Source: Acanthosepion esculentum
Taxonomy: Eukaryota > Mollusca > Cephalopoda > Sepiida > Sepiidae
Length of the DNA stretch: 64,000 nt
NCBI GenBank assembly: GCA_964036315.1
Contig: OZ038510.1
Location: forward strand, 81,587,583-81,651,582
Direction of reading: 5' to 3'
Below are positions 20,344 to 31,854 of the stretch, in pieces; position 1 is the stretch's first letter; each line of letters begins with the position of its first letter. The notes under the pieces were generated by a model. The model had not been told where the DNA came from and did no database searches. It saw only the letters and a list, made by a program, of their open reading frames with translations. The translations under genes were made by a program, and so were the position numbers.

Positions 20344-21607
20344 GGTCATCCCACAAGTTCTGTCCGAATTTTGAATAAAGAAAACAAGTGACCAAATGTT
20401 ACATTTAATTACAGATTCAATCAACAATGTATTTTCCCTGATTATCTATGAATTCTTTCCATCTATTAACAAGATTACTAATTCCATTACTGTAAAATTC
20501 TTTTGGCTTTGATTCGAAGAACTCACAAATGTCAGTTTTAACCTCTTCCTGTGTTACAAAAGCTGTTTCTTCCAAATGATTCTGTAAGCTACGAAACAAA
20601 TGGTAGTCTGAAGGAGAAAGGTCGGGAGAATAAGGTAGATGAGGAATTTTCTCCCAACCAAGTTCTTCGATCTTTTGTGACGTAATTCTTGCTGTGTGTG
20701 GTCGCACATTGTCCTGATGAAACATCACCCGTTTTCGATTCACTAGAGCAGGTCTTTTTTCCCTCAAAGCTTGGTTCAAACGCTCTAATTGCTGACAGTA
20801 TATTTGAGCATTAATTGTTGCATTAGATGGTAAGAAGTGGATTATTCCTTGGCAATCCCACCAGATTGAAAGAAAAACCTTTTGCACATGAAGTTCCCTT
20901 CTCGGCTGTGGCTGGGTTCCTTCCCCTTTACCAAGCCACTGTCTACGACGCTTAACATTTCGATAAAAGATCCATTTTTCGTCGCCAGTCACAAATCTAT
21001 CCAAAAAAGGTGAAACAAGTTGGCGAGAATGGAGAGAAGAGCAGATTTGAGGTTGTTTTCAGACAATTCATGAGGCACCCATTTTCGAAGTTTAGGAACT
21101 TTTCCAAGTTGTTGAAGATGACGATGAACAGTTGTATGGTTTGAACTGAGAACCACTGCCAATTCCTCAACTGATAAAGCAGGATTTTCTTCGAAGGCTG
21201 CTTCAAGAAGCTTTTCATCAAACTCAACTGGATGTCCGGTTCGATATTCATCTTCAAGGGTGAAATCTTCACCTCTGAATTTTGCAAACCATCTTCTGCA
21301 AGTTCTTTCATTCACACATTCCTCTCCATAAACTGAGTGAATGTTTCTAGCCGCTTCGGCTGCTGAGTTTCCTTTCTTGAACTCATAAAGCATTATGTGC
21401 CTCAAATGATTCTTGGGCACTTCCATGTTAGCAGGGTTTTAATCAAATAAAATTTTATTTTATTGTTCTCTGAAATAAAATTTGATCAGTTTAAATGCAT
21501 CTAAACAATAAAATAATGTTCAGCTCCATTAGACATTATAAAATACTCTTTAAATTTCGTTCATTTTAACAAAAAGTTAAAATTCGGTCAGAACTTATGG
21601 GATGACC
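20344..21607 (-). mobile_element. Mariner transposon, nearly intact (1,264 bp)
   Basis: Terminal inverted repeats of ~30 bp, GGTCATCCCACAAGTTCTGT at the left and GGTCATCCCATAAGTTCTGA read inward from the right, with two differences in the first 28. Flanks are CA (20342-20343, probably a mutated TA) and TA (21608-21609). One transposase gene fills the interior on the minus strand. Length and layout are typical of mariner. Confidence 0.92.
20417..21426 (-). pseudogene. Mariner transposase, single frameshift
   Basis: Cut-and-paste transposase of the mariner family. N-terminal helix-turn-helix region (ATG at 21426, then an HIMLYEFKKGNSAAEAARNI stretch), linker motif KWVPHEL, then catalytic TGDEKW, HQDN and YSPDLSPSDYHLF. 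Thirty-four residues separate the second and third catalytic Asp, i.e. DD34D. The reading frame shifts once near 21046-21050, just after SENNLK; the downstream frame resumes as ICSSLHSRQLVSPFLDRFVT. No other stop was found, so one 1-base (mod 3) loss is the only visible lesion. About 335 codons, normal for the family. Confidence 0.92.
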
Positions 21608-21609
21608 TA

Positions 21610-23284
21610 ATAGAACAATGGGGATTTCCTGAAGGGGATAACTGAAAGATAAATTATACATTCCGAAAGAGAACAACATGGGAACAAGTCGCGCATATCA
21701 GTAAGGGGAACATCATTTTAACGATGTTTATCCCTTAATATAGAAAGGAATATTTGAAAATAAATTGAAAATAGAGAAACAAATAAATCCATACACCGAA
21801 TTTTGGGGTCCTATGTTCAAAGATATGATTTACTTTTTAGGATCTGTTGTATTGAGGTTAGGTTATCGAACTGTTAAGATTTATTGATTGGTTCTTTCAT
21901 GACATATCAACCGTTCGAACTTTTAAGAGGATGAACTAATTTTTAATAATTCGTAGCATTTAATTGTCGACCCTTTTTTCAAAACTGATTTTTAGTATTT
22001 TAAAATTGTTCCTTTTAGCATTAGAAATTCTTTGTCAAAAAATAGTTTTACTGTCAGATTCAGTCGTTTTTCGTTTTTTTCTTTTAAAAAAAGTCAAGTC
22101 TTTTCCTGATTTATTTGTCACGATATCTCAATTTTCTTGTCTCGAATAAAAAAAAAGCTTTGGCGAAATGATACGATTCTATTATCTTGAAGGTTTTGCG
22201 ACGCTGTCAGGATTATTCGTCAGTTAAATTGACTCGAGAAGTAAGAAAGTTTACTTTTCGGTTGGTTTTTCATTTGCTTTCGGTCATTACTTGGTATCTT
22301 AACGATTCGAGTTATTTTTCTTGTAACAGACAAAAGAAAAAAAAACAATAGCATCATTTAGAATAATAAAAAAAAAACGGGTAAATAAAGATAGAAAAGA
22401 AAGCAAAAAAAATCAAAAAACAAAAAACAAAAAAAAAAAACGTTAAGAGGCAAAATCACGTGCTTCGAGCCACGGGTCATCAGATATGATGTCTATCTCT
22501 TCAACTGACATTCATCGTTTTTTTTTTCCCCGCCTCCATAGCCGGCAAATAAATTCTTCAAAAAGCAGAATTTGCCGATTTCTTTCTTAGGTCTCTTACG
22601 CAGTAAAATCGCGCGTACACACGTTGAAATGATAGCCAGGGAGCCACCTCTATCTTGTCGACCGACAATCGATTCCGATACCAAGGTAGATGCGGTTAAA
22701 GCGTCTCATTCAAGAAACTACTGACGCACTCCATACACCGACACCCCGGGGGCGGCTGAGTTGAGATGTGTAATAGCAAAGCGTCCAACCAGAGATATTT
22801 GATATCGAATAAATAAAGACACTTTCTCTAATCAGAAAAAGGGTTTCTCGATAGATTGTAAACTGTCAAAAGTGAAAGCAGATCTCCAACGTGATAGGCG
22901 CAAAAGTAAGAAACTTTTTTTTTAAAATGCCTCCCAGTTCGTTTAGTGATTTCACTGATTTGTATTCCATCCATTCTTCTTCCATTTTCTTTCGTATCTC
23001 GACTGCGCCTTCTTCGTCTTTTCGATGTTTGCTTTATCGAAAGTTCTTTGATGTAAAAGAAAAATCCACACTTAACGAAACATAAGTTCTTTGTCATTCG
23101 CAAATCTTAAATTTGCTCTATCTGGGATACATTTTAAAACATTGTTGGCTACAATGATTTACACATTGCCCGGTCACAGTTCTCCTCTTGCAATTCCAGT
23201 TTTCATCAACTCCTCCCCGATTTTTAATTCTCAGCTAGTGTTTTTGGAACAGACTGCCGAGTGGAAGCTTTCTCGATCTCAATG
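21610..23284. other. No recognisable gene
   Basis: A/T-rich with A runs at 22340-22440. Overlapping short frames near 22493-22684 and 22828-23285 occur on both strands and carry no domain. Nothing supports an exon. Confidence 0.5.
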
Positions 23285-24130
23285 ATCTTAACCTCTTCAA
23301 ATCGTGGTTTGGTTTATTTTGTTTTACGGCCTATCAACTTCATTGGGTTATTTAATGCCGACAAGAATTTTAGTATAGGTTTGTATGAATAGAATATATA
23401 TTCTTTGTAAGAATTCATTTTATATGAGATTTGGTTTGGCTTATTTTGTTTTATGGCATATCAAACTCAATGGGTTATATATTGCCGACAAGATTTTTAC
23501 GATAGTTTGAATGCATAGAATATGTACTTTTTTGTAAGAAATCAGTTTGTGGAGATTTGGTTTGGTTTATTTTTTTACGGCCTATCAACCTCAATGGGCT
23601 ATTTAATGGCGACAATATTTTTAGGATAGGTTTGTATGAATAGAATATATATTCATTAAAAGAAATCAATTTGTAGAAGATTTGGTTTGGTTTATTTACT
23701 TTTACGGCATATCAACCTCAATGGGTTATTTAATGCCGACAAGATTTTTAGGATAGGTTCGTATGAATAGAATATATATTCTTTGTAAGAAATCAGTTTG
23801 TAGGAGATTTGTTTTGGTTTATTTTGTTTTACGGCATATTAACACCTCAATGGGTTATTTAATGCCGACAAGATTTTTAGGATAGATTCGTATGAATAGA
23901 ATATTTGTTTTGGTTTATTTTGTTTTACGACCTATCAACCTCAATGGGTTATTTAATGCCGACAAGATTTTTAGGATAGGTTTGTATGAATAGAATATAT
24001 ATTCATTGTAAGAAATCAATTTGTAGAAGATTTGGTTTGGTCTGTTTTGTTTTACGGCATATCAACACCTCAATGGGTTATTTAATGCTGACAAGATTTT
24101 TAGGATAGGTTCGTATCAATAGAATATGTA
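23285..24130. repeat. ~125-bp tandem repeat
   Basis: Seven units containing tcaatgggttatttaatgcc and gacaagatttttaggatagg, beginning about 125-132 bp apart, one shortened to ~91 bp near 23849-23940. Not similar to other repeats in the window. Confidence 0.9.
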
Positions 24131-24823
24131 TTAATGTTTTTTTTAAATATATTGTCGGTAATATTTTTCAGAAATGTATTGTTGGTGTTTTTTATTATAA
24201 AAATGTATTTTTATAATTTCATAGTGTTTTGACAACAGTTTGGGCGTTAACTATCTCCCATAGCCGAGATCCTAACAGGCGCTACCACCCGAGGTCAGGG
24301 TCGACCTGGGAAGATGTGCATTTAAGAGGTGGTTTGATGCTCATCAAAACCTCCCAATCAGAATCCTTGCTGACAGATGCAGTTTATCGTCATACTTAGG
24401 ACGCTCTTCAAATTTAGGATTAACCGATACATATCCTCATAAGACGCTCTTCCTGCTTCTTCAGTTTACGTCAAGGCAAGAAGCTCGTTTAAGAAAACTC
24501 TATATTCGGTGGCTCTTGTGCCTTTGTGAATAATAGTATAAAGAATTATATATACAGGTAATGTAATAGTGTTATGAAACGGTAAGAGGACGTTCAAATT
24601 CACCTCGAATAAATGATTTGAAAATATACAGAAATAAAGTATAAAAAAAACCCTCTGTTGATCTCCAATAAAACTTCTTATGTTATCAGGTATCAGGAGT
24701 TAAACTGAACAAGGTACCCCTGCCTAATTTCTTATTGTTTGTTTTTCAGATTTTCGGATAATCCCGGATTAAACAATCTTATTCGAAAAGTGGAAAATAC
24801 AATCAAAATTTAGCAAAGCCAGC

Positions 24824-24826
<3 letters not shown>
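24131..24826. other. No recognisable gene; possible LINE 3' DNA
   Basis: 24230-24500 is less AT-rich and its catatcctcataagacgctc segment resembles catatcctcataacatgtgt at 37005, next to the LINE piece at 36740. It may be an untranslated LINE end; weak. Confidence 0.3.

Positions 24827-24903
<77 letters not shown>
24827..24903. repeat. (TA)n microsatellite
   Basis: About 38 TA units; a separate (TG)n tract lies at 25199-25232. Confidence 0.95.
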
Positions 24904-24906
<3 letters not shown>

Positions 24907-25194
24907 TATAAGCAATTTTTTATATATAGTATTTATATATTATATATGAGCGGTACTTATTGGAAAGAGCTTAATATGAGTGATAGTGCTAACATATTTA
25001 GGTGGATTGATGTCAGTTTGTGACTCTGGCTTTCACGCTATTTGAGATCGTCAAACTCTGCTTCAACGCTACAAATTTAATATATATATATAATATCCAG
25101 GTAAAAAGAGGAAAAATGGAGTATAATTCGACTGTTCGTTATTGTGTAGTGATTTATAACGTTTTTGTTTTAATATCCTAAAATAAATAATAAT

Positions 25195-25198
<4 letters not shown>

Positions 25199-25232
<34 letters not shown>
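25199..25232. repeat. (TG)n microsatellite
   Basis: About 16 TG units followed by imperfect TGTA repeats. Confidence 0.9.
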
Positions 25233-25236
<4 letters not shown>

Positions 25237-25344
25237 GTGTATGTGTATGTGTGTGTGTATTTTATGTATATTTTATTTTATATGCGAGGTACTTAGTGAA
25301 AAGCGGTTAATATTAGTGATAGAGATAATATATTCAGTTGTTTG

Positions 25345-25800
25345 AATATAAGTTTGTGCGGCCATTGTACACTTCGGCCTTTTTCAGCATATCTCTATAT
25401 TTCTGATATCAGGCGTTGTAATTATTCGCACCACTTACATTGTGTGGATTGTTGTCTTCATCTTTATTGTCATGTTTACGACATTTCGGCCGTTGTGGGC
25501 TCCGGCCTTCTTCAGAATTTCTCTATATTTCTGAGATGATGTATTGTAACTATTTGCGCTATTTACACTGTTCGGACTGTTGTCTTCATCTTTATTGTCA
25601 TATTCACGACGTTTCGGCCGTTGTCCGCTCCGGCCTTCTTCTGGATCTGTCTATATATCTGAAATCACGGATTGTAACTATTTACACTGTTCAGACTGTT
25701 GTCCTCATCTTTATTGTCGTATTTACGGCCATTATTGTACGTTCCGACTGTCTTCGTTGGAATTTCGATCGAATCCTTTAGTCTATGGGAGTAGATTGTT
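25345..25800 (-). mobile_element. SINE tail array, second subfamily (minus)
   Basis: Three to four tails of ~130 bp (minus sense: a GAAGAAGGCCGGAGC start, ggccgaaacgtcgtgaat, tgacaataaagatgaagaca, gtccgaacagtgtaaa). They use the cgtcgtgaatatgacaata variant rather than cgttgtaataaatatgg, so this is a distinct subfamily. The 93-113-residue plus frames are artefacts. Confidence 0.75.
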
Positions 25801-25859
25801 CCTATTCCATATGTTATTCTTTTGGAAATTTAAGTTTCAGTTATTTCCCCTTGATAACT

Positions 25860-26196
25860 GAACTCTCCAAGTACACAATACCCAGTGGATAAAAGCTTTG
25901 GTTGATTGATCTAAGAGTAACTTGAGCTAAAGTATTGAGAATTCATGAACTGACCAAACAGAGGGAACGAAAAACTTGGAGAGTTGAATTATCAAGTGTA
26001 AATAACTGAAACTGATACACCCCAACAAGGCGTGGCACGTGGAATTAGAACAATTTACCCCCATCGACTAAATAAAAGGTTCGAAATTCCAAGAAATATC
26101 ACCTGTAGAAAAGCCGAAACGTCGTGAAAATAGCAATAAAGATGAAGAGAACAATTTGAACAATATAAATAGGGTAGTTACAATATCAGACATAGA
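25860..26196 (+). mobile_element. SINE body and tail (plus)
   Basis: Contains acttggagagttgaattatc, ggcacgtggaattagaacaa and a degraded hairpin with gccgaaacgtcgtgaaaat. It follows the minus SINE tails at 25345-25800, another head-to-head pair. Confidence 0.65.
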
Positions 26197-26618
26197 TTAC
26201 GAGGCTGGCACCCCGTTCCCACCCCTACACCGTTGAAACTGTTAGATGTAGACGTCTCTTCTACTCCAATAGCTTCATGTCTCGCACATCTCGCCTATGG
26301 AACTCCCTTCCCTATTACTGTTTCCCTGACAAATACAATCTCTAACGGTTTAAGTGTCGCGTCAATCGTCATCTCCAGTTGACTTGATCTATCCACTTCC
26401 CTTCTCCACTTCCTTTCATCTTTCATTCCTATCTGCTCTCGCTCCAAATCTTCTGTAACCCCCTTGCCTTGATCGACCCTCCGTCCTTCTCTTTCTCCAC
26501 ATCCCTTCCTTTACCACTCCTATCTGCTCTTCCTCCAACCCTTCTGTAACCCCATGCGTGATAGTGGCCACCAGCCTTGCTTGGGGTGATACGCTTAAAA
26601 AAAAAATTAAAAAAAAGA
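26197..26618 (+). mobile_element. LINE 3' end with poly(A)
   Basis: Runs from the GGCTGGCACCCCGTTCCCAC stretch through atgtctcgcacatctcgcct (MSRTSRLWNSLP-type C-terminus), then a ~230-bp 3' untranslated region rich in ctgctctcgctcc, and ends cttgcttggggtgatacgct plus an A tract (26593-26618). 5'-truncated. The minus frames of ~150 residues across 26416-26887 read low-complexity DNA and are not genes. Confidence 0.75.
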
Positions 26619-26659
26619 TAAAACAGATTACGGTATATATGAAAAGAGACATATACACC

Positions 26660-26706
<47 letters not shown>

Positions 26707-26901
26707 AGAGAGAGAGTAAGAGAGAGATAAATATAGACAGACTGAGATAGATAGATAGATAGATAGATAGTATGAGATGGCTATGAACTGAGATATATAG
26801 ACTGAAACAAAGATATAAATATAAACTGAGATAGAGAATAGATATAAATAGATAGGCAGAAATGTATAGATGTACACACACACACATATATATATAAGTA
26901 A

Positions 26902-26946
<45 letters not shown>
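26660..26946. repeat. (AG)n, (GATA)n and (TA)n tracts
   Basis: AG repeats 26662-26730, GATA units 26738-26770, an AC/TA mix 26874-26896 and (TA)n 26905-26946. Confidence 0.9.
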
Positions 26947-26948
<2 letters not shown>

Positions 26949-27238
26949 GAAGTGGTTATAATGGTTCCAGCGAGAGAAAAGTGAGTATATTAAAAAGAAG
27001 AGAGGTACCGCAAACTTTTTTGGTTGTAATGTGGATTTAAAAAAAAAAAAATATTATCCTTTATTTTTCATAATTTTACAACACGTGTTTCTGGTCTCGC
27101 GACCGTCTTCAGGTAAAGGGTGGAGATTTTCAACATATTATTAAAAATAATTAATTTTTTCTTTATGTTTTTCAATGTTAAATATTCTCGATACGAGACA
27201 TTCTCTGTTTTTGTGTTAGTAATCCGAATGTCTTTCTT

Positions 27239-27239
<1 letters not shown>

Positions 27240-27311
<72 letters not shown>
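27240..27311. repeat. (TA)n microsatellite
   Basis: About 36 TA units ending ten bases before the Tc1/mariner element at 27321. Confidence 0.95.
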
Positions 27312-27319
<8 letters not shown>

Positions 27320-27320
27320 A

Positions 27321-27910
27321 CAGGGTGCGGCTGGTATTTGAGGACATACAGATTTAAGATTAATACTGCTTCCCACTAACTTCTAATGCTTTTATTTTTC
27401 AGAAATAAAGAATGGCAAACCCTATGATAACAAATGAAATGAAAAGTCAGGCTGTGGTTGTGGCATTAAAGGCTGATCATAGCGATTTGGTTATTGCACG
27501 TTTCCTCAGAGATGCAAGACTGGATGGCTGACTATTTGTACGACCACATCACACCCAACATTTGGCCTCCTAACTCTCCAGATCTCAATCCACTAGACTA
27601 TTATGTGTGGAGCGTTGTTGAGAAGGAGGTTAATAAACAGCCTCATAACACCAAAGACTCTCTTAAAGCTGCAATAGTTCGAGTAATATATGACATAAAT
27701 AAGGACCAATTAATCAGAGCTTGCAACCGATTTCGACCTCGTGTAGAGGCAGTTATTGATGCTAGTGGTGGTTTTATTGAATAAAATTAAATAATAGTTA
27801 GCTAAATTCCATGTTTACTTGTTTGTAATTAAATATAATTATATCCATTTGTTCAGGAAGTTTTTTTTACTAATCCATAAAATTTGTCCTCAAATACCAG
27901 CCTCACCATG
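27321..27910 (+). mobile_element. Tc1/mariner-superfamily deletion derivative (590 bp)
   Basis: Ends CAGGGTGCGGCTGGTATTTG and its inverted counterpart CAAATACCAGCCTCACCATG, with TA on both sides (27319-27320, 27911-27912). The interior joins the transposase start to its C-terminal third; the segment with the first two catalytic residues is missing. Confidence 0.85.
27412..27784 (+). pseudogene. Truncated Tc1/mariner-type transposase
   Basis: From ATG at 27412: MANPMITNEMKSQAVVVALK and a helix-turn-helix-like stretch, stopping after ARLDG. A second frame (to 27784) gives YLYDHITPNIWPPNSPDLNP then LDYYVWSVVEKEVN and ends EAVIDASGGFIE. It includes the third catalytic Asp region (NSPDLNPLDYY) and the family's closing motif. 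The deletion junction, near 27500, is out of frame. Confidence 0.85.
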
Positions 27911-27986
27911 TATACAATTATTTAAAAAAAATATGATTCCTACGCTACATTATTTACCTAACGTGTTCTTTCCTATTTGTCTATAC

Positions 27987-27989
<3 letters not shown>

Positions 27990-28056
<67 letters not shown>

Positions 28057-28057
28057 G
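27990..28057. repeat. (AC)n-(TA)n microsatellite
   Basis: About 24 AC units followed by (TA)n, abutting the foldback element. Confidence 0.95.
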
Positions 28058-28248
28058 AAGAAATATAGTCTTAAGGTGTGCTATATTTATGGGATAAAGT
28101 GCTCAGTATCAGAGATAGAGCGTGTGTAAATATAAAAGTGAACATAGAAGTCAGCACTTAGAGGCGACAGTCTGTTTCATACTAGATGCAATCGTCAGGT
28201 CACCTAGCATGAAACAGACTGTCGCAGAAGTGTTGACTTCTATATTCA

Positions 28249-28252
<4 letters not shown>
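28058..28252 (-). mobile_element. TA-bounded foldback element, copy 2
   Basis: Same family as 11151-11346: tail at 28058-28133, arms at 28134-28185 and 28204-28252, loop of ~18 nt. Relative to the tail, the loop is inverted compared with copy 1. Minus strand: CCTGACGATTGCA, GTATGAAACAGACTGTCGC. Confidence 0.65.

Positions 28253-28295
<43 letters not shown>
28253..28295. repeat. (TA)n microsatellite
   Basis: About 21 TA units between the foldback element and the Penelope-like 3' region. Confidence 0.9.
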
Positions 28296-28298
<3 letters not shown>

Positions 28299-28304
28299 GT
28301 GTGT

Positions 28305-29165
28305 ATTTAGGCATCATTTTTTCATTAATGCAAGTTTCATTAAATAATAAACACAAGTTGTGTTTATTTATTGTAAGCAAATTCCTTTCATATCGTCTGA
28401 TAAGCTTAATAACATTATTATTGAAAGACGAAAGAAAATCACCATATTGATATATATTTTTTAATCCTATCTAAGCTTTCGTCTTACATAAGCCATCATC
28501 AGAGTATATTACAATAAATTAAACAATACACGGACATAGCAACAATGATAGTCTGTTTTGTTTGCATGGAAGATCTCCAAGCAACGACAAACTCTTGCAT
28601 ACAAGCCACTGGGTGCGAAAATCACACCGCTGCCCATGACTTCACACATAACCACGCGAGAATGAAAACGAGAAGTGTTAAGTATGGGAAGCCGTCTTAT
28701 AAACCAATGGCTTCTGTTACCAATTATAGACATTTAAGAATATTTGTGGAGATTTCATACTTTATTTTGTTCAGATTAGGTTTCAACTGTTTTATGTATA
28801 TAGCTTCAAGATTTTTTAGTTTTTGTTTATTTTTTTTCATGTTTAAGTATAGTTGTGTTTTCAACAAGGATTTTCCGGAATTGTGTACGCGGCCAGGCAT
28901 GTTTTTTTAAATGCCTAAAAATGTTAGAGTTATCATTCAAATGTAGAGTCAAGCGTCGTGAGAGCGAGTTTGTGGTGTGGCCAACATAAATATTATTTAA
29001 TCCGTTGGAGTTACAATGTCACAGAGGATACTTAAATTTATAAACTATGTTAGTATTTTGCAAATCGCTAACGGTGGAGGGGGGAGAATCATTGCGAATA
29101 ATTGAGTTGGATATACTAGATTTAGTGTAGTATATGATTAACTTAATTTTTTTGCTAGGATCTAT
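28305..29165 (-). mobile_element. Penelope-like element, 3' part
   Basis: Minus-strand GIY-YIG coding remnant (about 29160 to 28726) followed by a ~420-bp 3' region holding gctctgatgatggcttatgt-like sequence near 28480-28505 and ending by (TA)n. A second 3' region of the same family lies at 35875-36365 on plus. The reverse-transcriptase part is not present. Confidence 0.75.
28726..29160 (-). pseudogene. GIY-YIG endonuclease of a Penelope-like element
   Basis: Reads KLIIYYTKSSISNSIIRNDS, then NTNIVYKFKYPL stop HCNSN, NNIYVGHTTNSLSRRLTLHL, NIFRHLKKHAWP and, after a frameshift, LEAIYIKQLKPNLNK ending NILKCL stop. The V-Y-x-F-x-C...C (first Cys is Tyr here), Y-I-G-x-T-T-x-x-L-S-R-R-L and L-E-A-x-Y-I-K motifs are those of Penelope-like element C-terminal domains. 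One stop and at least one frameshift make it inactive. Confidence 0.8.
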
Positions 29166-29949
29166 ATATATATACAGACAAACCTATCATCTCCGGACTC
29201 CCCCACCATCAAAGGACTTCGGATGCAAAGGACAAAATCTGTAGGCAAAATAAAAAAATAAAATCTACAGGGAAAAATACTTCCAAATCGTCAGCGACGT
29301 ATTTCAAAATTTGCGGACTTAGCGGAAGAAGTCATATTAGTTCTCAAAGTGACCGCTTGGCGGCGGTGGCGGACCTTTCTATTGTTAACAAAGACGGGCA
29401 GGGATCGAACGTGAGTCCCCCTTTGCTGGAGAAGATATTTTTTTTTTTAATAAAATTTCTCGAATACCCAGGCCGATAGACGTAATACACACCGCTTAAC
29501 AAATATGAACTGTTTTTCATTCAGTTATATATTAATTATTATTATGCAACGACTTGTTGCCACTTCACAGCCAAATCTTCGATATCATTTTAGTAAATTT
29601 TACACAGGCTTGGAGTGAAAATAGTTTTGATTCTGGTCTTGATTAGAGAAAGGTTTCCTCATCAAAGCTTTTTGAAAATAAATAAAAACGTGTGTGACGA
29701 AATTCTGTTGAAATAAGGGGGAATAGTAATAAAGGCCCTCATCAGATGGATTTCAAAGAAGACAACTTCATGTAGTACTTATTTTTTTCTCTATCAACTC
29801 TTATTCTGCATTACTCAGTGTTATTTCATAAAAGCCTAGTTTGAGGTTAACCGTACAGAATTGTAAGATCAGTGCTCTTTCAAAGCATATTCTTTTATTT
29901 TTAATCATTTTAACCAAAGCAAGGTGGGAAATAATCCGAAAAAAAGTAT
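29166..29949. other. No gene; possible DNA-transposon end
   Basis: 29175-29290 has tccggactcccccaccatc and cggatgcaaaggacaaaatc, reminiscent of pogo-type ends, but no inverted partner was found. The rest is unique-looking. Confidence 0.3.
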
Positions 29950-30345
29950 CAAGGAAAGAGGACACTAAAAGAACAGATTGAAGACAACAGAAGATAAAGA
30001 TTGACATAGTATTTACATTTTCGCCGTTCAAGGTTGACTGGAAAGCAAGTAGCTGAAAGAGAATTCTGCAAGCGAGAAGCGTGAGAGAAGAAACTCTTAG
30101 CATAGAACTTGCGGTTACACCTAGCAATTTTAACTGTAAAATGATGAGACCTTGCCGCCAGTCTAGTACTGCGCTTAAATTCTTAAAGGTACGGTACAAA
30201 ACAGGAAAGATTATCAGAAGAATTACCGCGAAAAAGAAAAAAAATACCGTAGAAAAAGCACAGAGAAGCTACGCTGCGGTGGGGGGGGGGAATTAAACTG
30301 AAACCGAGATGCCAGGTGAAAACCGGTAACACTGCAGATCCTCCT
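29950..30345 (-). pseudogene. LINE ORF2 C-terminal fragment
   Basis: In the coding frame reads EFKRSTRLAARSHHFTVKIA, RCNRKFYAKSFFSHASRLQN and SLSATCFPVNL, the R-x-S-R-L-W-N-S-L-P-x-x-C-F-P-type C-terminus with Trp lost. The 5' part (30200-30345) matches the tagcttccctgtgccttttc region of other copies. No poly(A) end. Confidence 0.7.
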
Positions 30346-31256
30346 TTGAATATTGTCAAGAATATCTAAATACATATCTGCACCAGACCAGATATGACTG
30401 CAATGTTCCTTGCATGGATGAATGGTAGACTTTTAAATTTGTAAGATCGATTCGAGCAAGAAAAATTCTCTAGTGAATGAACTTTCTTGCAGTCGAACAA
30501 GCAATCGAATCTATGTAATCGCCCCATGTCATCGGAAAATATTAACCATAAAATTGTGTCACTCTCCTGGAGATTAGCATCAGCCATGCTGATGGAAGAG
30601 AAATGGTTATCTCAGACGATTAACAGAGAGCGGTTTTCTTTTGGGGGCTTTAAAATTAGCAAGCCATTGCTTGCCTCATTTAACAACAGATTGTAGGTGA
30701 CATTTTTCTTTATTGATCTGCTATGAATTTGACCTTGTCAGACCGAGCAGACTTAGCATTAAAGCAGATGTGTCACAAGCATAGAAAATTATTTTTGGCA
30801 ATCTTGTACATTCGTTTCCGTAAAAGAAATCACGAAGTCTCAAAAGGGTGTTTTTTCTCTTCGCACAGCTATAATTTTTACACATTTATTTTTGCCATTA
30901 AACTGCTATTACTGTATACTACCGCGACTTCCTCGGTAATGTTTATTGTCTTAAAAAGCGAGGATCTGAATTACAATAAAGTACAAATATATGAGATTGA
31001 ATTTCAATATTTCCTTTGTTTTTGAGAATTGAGAAGAAAAATAATAAACAATATTTATTAATTAGATTGTTTATTTACACTGTCTATTATATTTTTTTTG
31101 GAATGGTTGGCAAAACAGTTAATTTCCACCTGATTCGAACTTTATAAAATGGTAAATAATAAGGGTTTCCTTAGAGTTGGTTCTCATATTTTAATAATTT
31201 ATAAATGTTTTTTTAAATTTATGAATAAAAAATTGTTTTCATATTTACTTTTTTCT
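30346..31256. other. No recognisable gene
   Basis: AT-rich; the 100-residue plus frame 30723-31025 shows no domain and lacks supporting splice or promoter context. Confidence 0.45.
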
Positions 31257-31665
31257 TTCTTTTTTTTTTATTAAGCGTTTCACCCCAATCAAGGCGGGAA
31301 GCCACTAGCACGCAAGGGGTTACAGAGAGTTGGAGTGAGAGCAAATAGGAGTGATAGAGGAAATGATGAAGAAAAGGATAGGGGATAGATCAAGGCATCT
31401 GGATACGTCGATTGACATTACATTTGAATAGTTAGAGATTATAGCTATCAGGGAAACAGGAAGTGGGGAGGGAGTTCCACAGGCGAGAGGTGCGAGACAT
31501 GAAGCTATTGGAGTAGAAGAGACGGTTACATTTAACAGTTTTAACAGTGCAAGGGGGTGAGCGAGATGCCAGCCTAGTTGAACGCTTAAATTCATGAAGT
31601 TTGGGATCTTCTTTTCCAAATTGGTAAATGATAAATATTGCATTAGTTTTAATTGCATTAGTTTT
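31257..31665 (-). mobile_element. LINE 3' end (minus)
   Basis: T tract at 31257-31271 (poly(A) on minus), then aagcgtttcaccccaatcaa, and coding frame HEFKRSTRLASRSPPCTVKT, CNRLFYSNSFMSRTSRLWNS, LPTSCFPDSYNL. 5'-truncated at about 31665. Confidence 0.8.
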
Positions 31666-31854
31666 TAGAATGTTGTAATTATGCAATTATTCTTGTAAAT
31701 AAACAATGTAATAAATAAACAGTGGCTAATATTTTTCTTGTACATTCTCAAGAATAAGCAAAATGTACAAATGAACTTACATCAATTGTTTAGGCTTTAT
31801 TCCAATTGTAATAGTCGCTTTTTAAAAAAACGCCGTCGTGACATAGATTCTCTC

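Noticed and set aside
20997..21311. 104-residue minus frame inside the mariner
   Set aside because: An out-of-frame shadow of the transposase.
23285..24130. CRISPR-like array
   Set aside because: Whole ~125-bp units repeat, with no short repeat and unique spacer pattern, and the genome is eukaryotic.
26416..26887. Two ~150-residue minus frames
   Set aside because: They run through AG, GATA and TA simple repeats and the untranslated LINE end.
29175..29290. pogo/Tigger-type transposon end
   Set aside because: Weak resemblance only; no inverted partner or TA-flanked counterpart found.
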